A stretch of 64,000 bases of DNA from an uncultured Bacteroidia bacterium (GTDB lineage Bacteria; Bacteroidota; Bacteroidia; Bacteroidales; F082). Where the stretch lies: assembly GCA_902786745.1 (NCBI GenBank), contig CADADR010000002.1:186001-250000 (forward strand), given 5' to 3'. Below the pieces are notes generated by a model. The model saw nothing but the letters and a program-made list of their open reading frames with translations. It ran no database searches and was not told the DNA's origin. Shown here in pieces: positions 34,699 to 41,075 of this stretch (positions are counted from its first letter, which is position 1; each line of letters begins with the position of its first letter). Both the position numbers and the translations under genes were made by a program.

Positions 34699-35502
34699 TC
34701 ACCTCCTCTTTGATTTCACTTTGGCAATCATCTCCAGTGTTTCCTCTTCTGTGGCGCAGTTGAGGTAATACAACCCACCGTCGGAAGTGCGAAGTTCAAG
34801 CACTGGACCACCGTCTTCATGAATAAACATCATGCAGTTTTCGCCGTTCTTCAGGCGGAAATGCCCCATGTTCACCTTATTGGTTGACATGCCGTTGGTA
34901 CGCATGGATATTTTCGGCCAATGTTCCCAAATGCTGTCGGAGGTGATGTCGGCAACGGGAATTGTAACATGATATCCCCCACCCTTCACCTTGACGCATT
35001 CGCTTGAAATGTCATACTTAGGCCCTTTGTTGCCCCAGAGAACCAAAGCCAAAAACAAGCCCATGCATAATATGGGCAGAATGACGACAGTCCATAATGT
35101 AATTTTGGTCTTCTTTTCCTCCGATAGCCCTTTCTTTTCTTGGTGTTCGGCGAATTCAACACCATCAAGTTCTCCTCTTCTACGCCCGAAGCCATTGTAT
35201 TTCCACATGGCGATAAACAAGGGAATCATCATGGCTAAAACCAGTGCTATCATTACATTTGCAGTCATCATCTCGTCAATGACTTTGGTCATGGAGAGCG
35301 TGGCTGTGACAATCAACAGGAAACCCGTCACGCCAAAGGTGATGGCCACAGCTTTTTTCAGGCCTTCGATGTCGACTAAGGCTTTCCGCTCAGGCGACAT
35401 GCCCCCGTATGGATTAATCAGATTCGGATAACGGTAGCACAGCAAGCCTGACACGATCAGGAGCAAGCCCATGCCTAAATTGATATAATCAATGATTTCC
35501 AT
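34699..35502 (-). CDS. Membrane protein with DUF3784-like N-terminus and PH-like C-terminal domain
   Basis: 267 residues. Four hydrophobic segments (about 6-23, 50-70, 79-98 and 136-156); the first two with the linking YPNLINPYGGMSPERK resemble the DUF3784/SdpI-type fold. The C-terminal 105 residues are a soluble beta-rich domain (YHVTIPVADITSDSIWEHWPKI, HFRLKNGENCMMFIHEDGGPVLELRT) like a bacterial PH domain. It lies between the SPFH and Arc-type genes, with an interspersed palindrome in the gap to the SPFH gene. Function unknown; a membrane-stress or lipid-sensing role is speculative. Confidence 0.68.
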   Translation of the reverse strand: MEIIDYINLGMGLLLIVSGLLCYRYPNLINPYGGMSPERKALVDIEGLKKAVAITFGVTGFLLIVTATLSMTKVIDEMMTANVMIALVLAMMIPLFIAMWKYNGFGRRRGELDGVEFAEHQEKKGLSEEKKTKITLWTVVILPILCMGLFLALVLWGNKGPKYDISSECVKVKGGGYHVTIPVADITSDSIWEHWPKISMRTNGMSTNKVNMGHFRLKNGENCMMFIHEDGGPVLELRTSDGGLYYLNCATEEETLEMIAKVKSKRR

Positions 35503-35528
35503 TGTTTCTATTGTTTTTTTGCCTTAAC

Positions 35529-35604
35529 CGTCATTGCGAGGAGGAACGACGAAGCAATCTAGGGCATTGGCTTTTTCTGGATTGCTTCGTTCCTCGCAAT
35601 GACG
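35529..35604. repeat. Interspersed palindrome of the CATTGCGAGG type
   Basis: CGTCATTGCGAGGAGGAACG with GAAGCAATCT on the left is mirrored by ATTGCTTCGTTCCTCGCAA and TGACG on the right around a loop of about 20 nt. This wording is known as a repeat dispersed through many bacterial genomes. Its hairpin could lower or stop read-through between the SPFH gene and the next. Confidence 0.8.
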
Positions 35605-35616
35605 TCAAGCGGCACA

Positions 35617-36558
35617 TTAATAGAGACTTCCAGTATTCACCACCGGCTGGGCCGACTCGTCGGCGCAGAGCACCACCATGAGGTTGCTCACCATCGAGGC
35701 CTTGCGTTCCTCGTCGAGTTCGACGACGCCTTCGTCCTTCAGCTTGTCCAAAGCCATCTTGACCATCGAGACAGCGCCCTCCACAATCTTCTCACGAGCC
35801 GAGATGATGGCGGCAGCCTGCTGACGGCGTAGCATCACGGCAGCAATCTCAGGCGAATAAGCCAAGTAGTTAATGCGTGCCTCAAGCACTTCCAGACCCG
35901 ACATGCTCAGACGCTCGTTGAGTTTGGACAGCAACACCTCATTAATCTCGGCACCGCCCGAACGCAGGGTCAGCTCATCGGCTTCGGCCTCGTTCTCGTC
36001 GTAGGCATACATGCCTGCCACCTCGCGCAAGGCAGCGTCGCTCTGCACCTTAATAAAGCTTTCAAAAGCCTTCATGCGGCTAGAGACCGCCACGGGAGCC
36101 GTACCCGAGCCGCCACTTGCCATCGTCTGTGAGTCGATCTCGAACATGGCTTTGTAGGTATCCTTCAAACGCCACACCAAAATCTGTCCAATCATGATGG
36201 GGTTACCCGTCTTGTCGTTCACCTTGATGTTGTCAGGATTGAGGTTACGGGCACGCAGCGAGACCTTCTTGGAGGTCATGAAGGGGTTGACCCAGTGGAA
36301 ACCCGTCTTGGTGAAGGTGCCTTTGTATTTTCCAAAGAACAACATCACCATGGCCTCGTTGGGCTCCAACTTACGGAAACCGATGGGCAGGATGCAGGCC
36401 AACAATATGCCAATGACGAAAAGCAGTGGCGAAGCAAATACGCCTTGTGCAAAAGCAATTAAGCCCCAAATGCTCAGGGCAATGATAGCTAATTCAACGA
36501 ACAACGCGACGAAACCATTCATCGCAAAACCTTTAAATTCAAATTCTTTGTTTTCCAT
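35617..36558 (-). CDS. SPFH/Band 7 domain membrane protein
   Basis: 313 residues. Two adjacent hydrophobic segments (about 13-33 and 39-58) anchor the protein, then a Band 7 domain follows ([41 protein letters not shown]) to about residue 225, and a coiled, Ala/Glu-rich stretch ([22 protein letters not shown]) typical of flotillin-like oligomers. Such proteins organise membrane domains and often hold proteases or transporters. It heads the unit that continues with the DUF3784-like, Arc-type, small membrane and hydrolase genes. Confidence 0.9.
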   Translation of the reverse strand: MENKEFEFKGFAMNGFVALFVELAIIALSIWGLIAFAQGVFASPLLFVIGILLACILPIGFRKLEPNEAMVMLFFGKYKGTFTKTGFHWVNPFMTSKKVSLRARNLNPDNIKVNDKTGNPIMIGQILVWRLKDTYKAMFEIDSQTMASGGSGTAPVAVSSRMKAFESFIKVQSDAALREVAGMYAYDENEAEADELTLRSGGAEINEVLLSKLNERLSMSGLEVLEARINYLAYSPEIAAVMLRRQQAAAIISAREKIVEGAVSMVKMALDKLKDEGVVELDEERKASMVSNLMVVLCADESAQPVVNTGSLY

Positions 36559-36602
36559 AGTACTTAATTTTATGATATTATTTTGATATCGTTTTGATGT
36601 GG

Positions 36603-36610
36603 CAAAAATA
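36603..36610 (-). promoter_or_regulatory. -7 promoter element for the SPFH operon
   Basis: Minus strand TATTTTTG, 44 nt before the ATG. Confidence 0.65.
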
Positions 36611-36673
36611 CATTAATTTTGGAACATGCAAGAAAAAAATGCACTTTTTTTGAAAAAATTTCTTTTTATGCAC

Positions 36674-36681
36674 TATTTTTG
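36674..36681 (+). promoter_or_regulatory. -7 promoter element for the M48 peptidase gene
   Basis: TATTTTTG, 39 nt before the ATG; divergent from the SPFH promoter. Confidence 0.65.
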
Positions 36682-36720
36682 CAGTGATAATAACGGAATC
36701 AATCATTAAACCTATTCAAT

Positions 36721-37653
36721 ATGAAGAAATTAGCATTATTTTGTGCAGTTGTCCTTGCCATGGCAAGCTGCAGTTCCATGAAAGTCGTTGACCCGAATGC
36801 GGCCGTGAATGCCGGCGCAGCCGCAGTCCAGGCACTTACCATCAGCGATGCGCAGGTTGCCCAGCTGTGTGCCCAATACATGACCGAGAGCGACGGGCAG
36901 AACACTGTGTTGCCTGCTAGCAATGACTACTCCCAGCGCCTCGACCGCATCATGGCTCGTTTCCACAACATCAAGGACCTGAACCTGAACTACAAGGTGT
37001 ATCAGTCGAACACGGTCAACGCCTTCGCCAGTGGCGACGGTAGCGTCCGCGTCTACACCGGACTGATGGATGCCATGAACGACGACGAAGTCTTTGCCGT
37101 CATTGGCCACGAGCTGGGTCACCTTATTAATAAAGACGTGCGCGACGCTTACCGTGCCGCCTACCTCGTGGTGGCTGCCCGATATGGCATCGCCGCCGTC
37201 AACACCACCGCAGGAGCCCTCTCGACCGGCTTCCTTGGCGACCTCGGACAACAGCTGGCCCAAAACGCCTACTCGCGCCGTCAAGAGACCCAAGCCGACG
37301 AGACCGCTTTCCAGTTCTGCATCGCCAACGGCGTGGATCCATATGCCATGTATCACGCACTGAACGTGCTCATCAGACTGAGCGGAGAAAACGCCCAGCA
37401 AGGCAAGTTGGCCGAGCTGCTCTCCACCCACCCCAACACCCACAAACGCGCTGCCCACGTCAAAGAGATGTGCGAGGCGGCAGGTTACAAGATGACGACC
37501 ACGGGAACGACAGGTACCAAGCCTGCAGGCACCACCTCTTCGGGTACCACCAAACCCAAGACCGTCACTCCTAAAACCACTAGCGGCACCAACAACACCG
37601 GCACCAACACTGGTAATGCAAAGCCCAAGACGATCACGCCCAAGAAAGGTTAA
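36721..37653 (+). CDS. M48 family metalloprotease, probable lipoprotein
   Basis: 310 residues. The signal (MKKLALFCAVVLAMASC, Cys17) is lipoprotein-like. The zinc site is HELGH (His130, Glu131, His134) with the third ligand Glu189 in QETQADETAF. The domain matches the BepA/LoiP-like M48 peptidases that police outer-membrane proteins. From residue about 258 the chain turns into a Thr/Lys/Gly/Pro-rich tail with repeated KPKTVTPK and KPKTITPK wording, which may reach to peptidoglycan. It is a single-gene unit with its own terminator. Confidence 0.93.
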   Translation: MKKLALFCAVVLAMASCSSMKVVDPNAAVNAGAAAVQALTISDAQVAQLCAQYMTESDGQNTVLPASNDYSQRLDRIMARFHNIKDLNLNYKVYQSNTVNAFASGDGSVRVYTGLMDAMNDDEVFAVIGHELGHLINKDVRDAYRAAYLVVAARYGIAAVNTTAGALSTGFLGDLGQQLAQNAYSRRQETQADETAFQFCIANGVDPYAMYHALNVLIRLSGENAQQGKLAELLSTHPNTHKRAAHVKEMCEAAGYKMTTTGTTGTKPAGTTSSGTTKPKTVTPKTTSGTNNTGTNTGNAKPKTITPKKG

Positions 37654-37672
37654 ACCGCGACAACCACAAAAC

Positions 37673-37706
37673 AAAAAGCGCGAGAGTCTCACTCCCGCGC
37701 TTTTTT
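37673..37706. terminator. Bidirectional terminator between the M48 gene and murD
   Basis: AAAAAGCGCG pairs with CGCGCTTTTT; the T-run ends at the murD stop codon. Confidence 0.85.
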
Positions 37707-39013
37707 CATTTTCCAAACGTCGCAGCCAACCGCTTGAACTTGGCCCCGCGTTCCTCGAAGTTCTTGTATTGGTCGTAGCTTGACGCCGCAGGCGACAGCA
37801 GGCAGACATCGCCTGGCTTGGCATGAGCGGCGAGGTAGGCAAAGGCTTCTTCCATGTTGGCATAATAATATAAGGCCGGCCCTTCGACAGGCTCAGGGAC
37901 CTTGACGTTGCAGGTCGTTGAGCCTGTCGAAACGCCGTCTAATAATTCCATCATCCTCTCCCCTGCTTTCCCTGTGAAAAGAAGGTGCGGAACGGGATGC
38001 ATCTTAAGGAAATCGGCCAAAGGTTGGTAGTCGATGCCGCGGTCGAAGCCACCGAGCAGCAGGAAGTCGACACGCCCCAAGGCCTTACACGCCTGAATGG
38101 CCGCCTGCGGGATGGTGGAGATGCTGTCGTTGACAAACGTCACACCGTCAAAGGTGCCCACGGGCTCCAAACGGTGCTCCAATGGCGAAAACGTATAGAG
38201 ATAGGGTATCAGCTGCTCGGGGTCAACGCCATCATAGGCATGGCAGGCCAGCAAAGCAGCCTTAACATTCAACAGGTTATGCTCGCCTTTCAAAGGAAGT
38301 CGGGCTTTATCAATGAGTTTATCAATATCGAATGGGGAGAACACGATATGGTTGACAAGCAGTTTCCTTGCATCATCCAACAAATCCTCATGGACGACAG
38401 CGATGTCATCTCCCCCCATATGGCGCATGATACGGAGTTTGGCTTCTTTATAGCGCAGCATCGACCCGAAATGGTCGAGATGCTCTTCAAATACGTTGAG
38501 TAGCACACCCACACGAGGGGTATTGTGAACATACTCCAGCTGATGTGCCGAGAGTTCATACACCACGACGCTCTCCGGTTTGATATCCTCCATGATGTCG
38601 AAACATGGAATGCCGATGTTGCCCGTCAGGATGGCATCGCTGCCCGAGGATTTCAGCAGATGATAGATCAGGCTGGTCGCGGTGCTCTTTCCCTTCGTCC
38701 CCGTGATGCCTATGGTTTGATTGTGGAACTGGCCGAGGAAGAGATCGGTTTGCGATGTGACCTCCACCCCTTTCGTGTCGAAGTCCTTCAAGGAGATACC
38801 CGGCGTCTTGATGACGATGTCGTAGTCATACATGGCCTCAAGATAGCCTGTGCCAAAATATTGCACAGCCTCCATCTCGTTTTTGTCGGCCACCGCAACG
38901 ACGGCCTCGGGCAGGTATTTCTGCAAGAAACGCAGCGTCGACTTGCCCTCGCGACCGAAGCCGAGGATCAAGATGCGCTTACCACGTAATCGATTCAGTA
39001 TCAAGTCAAACAT
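37706..39013 (-). CDS. murD: UDP-N-acetylmuramoyl-alanine glutamate ligase (MurD family)
   Basis: 435 residues; cytoplasmic ATP-dependent ligase adding glutamate to UDP-MurNAc-L-Ala. N-terminal UDP-binding Rossmann part (ILGFGREGKS, residues 16-25), ATP loop GTKGKST (105-111), central YELSAHQLE and NVFEEHLDHFG, and C-terminal Rossmann-like domain with SPAASSYDQYKNFEERG. It overlaps the MurL-like gene by eight bases, so it may be the MurD2-type enzyme that adds L-glutamate for later epimerisation. Residues 361-379 (VSTGSTTCNVKVPEPVEGP) come from a palindromic DNA element inserted in frame in a loop of the C-terminal domain. Confidence 0.93.
   Translation of the reverse strand: MFDLILNRLRGKRILILGFGREGKSTLRFLQKYLPEAVVAVADKNEMEAVQYFGTGYLEAMYDYDIVIKTPGISLKDFDTKGVEVTSQTDLFLGQFHNQTIGITGTKGKSTATSLIYHLLKSSGSDAILTGNIGIPCFDIMEDIKPESVVVYELSAHQLEYVHNTPRVGVLLNVFEEHLDHFGSMLRYKEAKLRIMRHMGGDDIAVVHEDLLDDARKLLVNHIVFSPFDIDKLIDKARLPLKGEHNLLNVKAALLACHAYDGVDPEQLIPYLYTFSPLEHRLEPVGTFDGVTFVNDSISTIPQAAIQACKALGRVDFLLLGGFDRGIDYQPLADFLKMHPVPHLLFTGKAGERMMELLDGVSTGSTTCNVKVPEPVEGPALYYYANMEEAFAYLAAHAKPGDVCLLSPAASSYDQYKNFEERGAKFKRLAATFGK
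37878..37934. repeat. Palindromic element inserted in frame in murD
   Basis: Perfect 13-bp arms TTCGACAGGCTCA and TGAGCCTGTCGAA around a spacer. Translated on the minus strand it gives a VPEPVEGP peptide. A second copy lies in the neighbouring gene. Confidence 0.85.
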
Positions 39014-40385
39014 GGAGACGGGTTTTTAGGATTTGTTCAAACCGTGGGGGTAAAAAATGATGGGTGTTGAAACGACGGAGGATGTCTTCAACGGTCGGCC
39101 CTTCGACAGGCTCAGGGACCTTAGCAAAAGCAGCGGTCATTGAGCCTGTCAAAATGCCCGCGTCCTTCATACATGCCCTCACCTCCTCTACCGTTCCTAC
39201 ACACTCAAAGGGTTTCACGGCCGCAGTGCCATCAAGCTCTTCCAGAATGGGACGCAGGCTCTCGTCGGCCATCAGGTCCTTGCCGAAAATGGCGACGAGC
39301 TTTTCCCTTGAGAGGAAAGGTGAGAGAATAATCCAGGTGAACAGGCACTTGGGGCATTTGCCGCACCACGAGTCGGTCTTGCTGCCCGCGTTGCAGCTGC
39401 GGAACACGGGATGATAGGCCTCGCATTCCGAGAACAGCTTGGCAATCTGCAGCTCGCTCAAAGGACGCAAGAAGCTGAAATACTGCACCTCCTGGTTCAA
39501 GTTCTCAGCCACATAGTTTCTGAAATCACTCTCAAACTCTATGGACTTGCTGTATTGGTGATTGATGTTCGTCCCAGGCACGGTCGACTCGTTGGCGCTG
39601 TTTTCGTTCGACAGGGCGATATATTTTGAGCGGCTACCAAAGGCCACCAAAATGCTGATGAAAGCCAGCAAAGCAGAGAAAGGTGTGTGTCCATTCAAAT
39701 AGCCCTCAGCATTGAGCTTCAGCATGGTCGGGTCGAGCGTGCGGTTGATGACGATGAACTCGTCGTCATTGTAACCCGCCGTCTTCACGCAGTTCAGTGT
39801 AGCACCTCGAGGATTCACAATCAACGGCGTAACAGGCATCGCATTGCGCAGGCATTCCAGTGTAACTACAGAGTCCTTGCCACCGCCGATGGGAACAAGT
39901 GTCTTTTCTTCAAACCAGCTGCCCATGTCATTCCCAGGCAGGATGTGCGATGGCATGGAATCTATGGGCAGCGTCTCAATATCCATCAACTCCGCTTCCG
40001 AAACCGTGATGCTATTCAAATACAGAAACTCACCCAATCCATTGTAATACAACTTCTTCCAAAACGCTTTTTGCTTCTCTGTCAAGGCAAAAGGCTTCAC
40101 CACCACCTTTTTCGGGCATGCGATTTTCCAATAGCTCACCAGTTCGGTCATACCGATCTGAAAGGCCAAGGCCTGCAGCTGATCCTCGGGGATGCCGTCC
40201 CAATCGAAGAACGGCCTGGCAGGGATCTCAAGGGTCGGCCTGAAGTGGTAGCGGTCGTCGAGGTTGAAGTCGAAGGCCAGCGACAAGGTGCCGCCCGCAC
40301 GTTTCACCGTCTGGCTTTCAAAGGTGAAGGTCGAAAACGCCTCACGCAGCGCGTCGAATTTGGATTGATTGTCAGTTCTTTTCAA
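39006..40385 (-). CDS. murL: Probable UDP-MurNAc-L-Ala-L-Glu epimerase (MurL-like)
   Basis: 459 residues with an ATP-pyrophosphatase-like loop VPIGGGKDSVVTLECL (GGGKDS at 167-172), a cysteine motif CGKCPKCLFTW (341-347) and SNENSANESTV (259-269). These features fit MurL, which inverts the glutamate of UDP-MurNAc-L-Ala-L-Glu to D-Glu using ATP. The eight-base overlap with murD strongly supports a peptidoglycan-precursor role. The match is from memory of the family and its context, not an alignment, so a different PP-loop enzyme is possible. Residues 412-430 (ending VPEPVEGP) derive from an inserted palindrome. Confidence 0.66.
   Translation of the reverse strand: MKRTDNQSKFDALREAFSTFTFESQTVKRAGGTLSLAFDFNLDDRYHFRPTLEIPARPFFDWDGIPEDQLQALAFQIGMTELVSYWKIACPKKVVVKPFALTEKQKAFWKKLYYNGLGEFLYLNSITVSEAELMDIETLPIDSMPSHILPGNDMGSWFEEKTLVPIGGGKDSVVTLECLRNAMPVTPLIVNPRGATLNCVKTAGYNDDEFIVINRTLDPTMLKLNAEGYLNGHTPFSALLAFISILVAFGSRSKYIALSNENSANESTVPGTNINHQYSKSIEFESDFRNYVAENLNQEVQYFSFLRPLSELQIAKLFSECEAYHPVFRSCNAGSKTDSWCGKCPKCLFTWIILSPFLSREKLVAIFGKDLMADESLRPILEELDGTAAVKPFECVGTVEEVRACMKDAGILTGSMTAAFAKVPEPVEGPTVEDILRRFNTHHFLPPRFEQILKTRLHV
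39098..39155. repeat. Palindromic element inserted in frame in the MurL-like gene
   Basis: Arms TTCGACAGGCTCA and TGAGCCTGTCAAA (one mismatch). The translated peptide again ends in VPEPVEGP, in the same frame and orientation as the copy in murD. Confidence 0.85.
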
Positions 40386-40405
40386 GATAAGCGTGTTTTA
40401 TGGCA

Positions 40406-40413
40406 CAAAATTA
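40406..40413 (-). promoter_or_regulatory. -7 promoter element for the murL-murD pair
   Basis: Minus strand TAATTTTG, 20 nt before the ATG of the MurL-like gene. Confidence 0.65.
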
Positions 40414-40445
40414 CAAATAATGCAGTGAATATCATCCAAAAATCC

Positions 40446-40453
40446 TAATTTTG
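40446..40453 (+). promoter_or_regulatory. -7 promoter element for yqgE
   Basis: TAATTTTG, only 4 nt before the ATG: transcription would begin at or within the start codon. Confidence 0.65.
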
Positions 40454-40457
40454 CGGT

Positions 40458-41048
40458 ATGGATTTAGGAGAAAAGTTTGTCATTAGGAGCAATTCGTTGG
40501 AGCCGAAGCAGGGTAAAATCCTGATTTCCGAGCCTTTAATGAACGACTTCCACTTCGGAAGGGCGGTCATCCTGCTCATCGACCACGTGGAGTCGGAAGG
40601 CAGCTTTGGCATCATCATCAACAAAAAGCTCGATGTGCAAGTCAACCATATCGTCGACGAGTTCCCCGACTTCGAGGCGCCCGTCTATCTTGGCGGTCCC
40701 GTGGCCGACGACCAGCTTTTCTTTATCCACACCTTGGGCGAGATGATACCCGAGTCCTACCCTATCGTCGACGGCCTTTATTGGGGCGGCGACCATGAAA
40801 CACTGGCCACCTTAATCCATACGGGCATCGCCAACGAGGACAATGTGCGTTTCTATCTGGGCTATTCAGGCTGGGATGCCGGGCAGTTGGTCGGAGAGCT
40901 GGTGCGCAACTCGTGGCTCATCGGCGACATCACCGCTGAGGAATACCTGAGCACGCCCCCCGACAAAATGTGGCAGACCTTTGTGGACAGGATGGGCAAT
41001 CCCTACGAGATGTGGAAACGCTTTCCGAAAGACTTTCAGGACAACTAA
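40458..41048 (+). CDS. YqgE/AlgH family protein (UPF0301)
   Basis: 196 residues, cytoplasmic. Family wording is clear: KILISEPLMNDFHFGRAVILL near the start, GSFGIIINKKLD, VYLGGPVADDQLFFIHTLG, and FYLGYSGWDAGQLVGELVRNSW. The biochemical role of the family is not established; a link to alginate regulation exists only in Pseudomonas. The promoter is so close that the message is probably leaderless. The M16 protease gene follows 27 nt later. Confidence 0.93.
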   Translation: MDLGEKFVIRSNSLEPKQGKILISEPLMNDFHFGRAVILLIDHVESEGSFGIIINKKLDVQVNHIVDEFPDFEAPVYLGGPVADDQLFFIHTLGEMIPESYPIVDGLYWGGDHETLATLIHTGIANEDNVRFYLGYSGWDAGQLVGELVRNSWLIGDITAEEYLSTPPDKMWQTFVDRMGNPYEMWKRFPKDFQDN

Positions 41049-41065
41049 ATAATTATTCAACTTAA

Positions 41066-41073
41066 TACATTTG
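41066..41073 (+). promoter_or_regulatory. Possible -7 promoter element for the M16 protease gene
   Basis: TACATTTG, 2 nt before the ATG. It may instead be a chance match, since the gene could be read through from yqgE. Confidence 0.45.
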
Positions 41074-41075
41074 AA

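Noticed and set aside
37953..37980. Frameshift or degradation of murD caused by the palindrome
   Set aside because: The insertion keeps the reading frame, and the conserved C-terminal domain follows intact.
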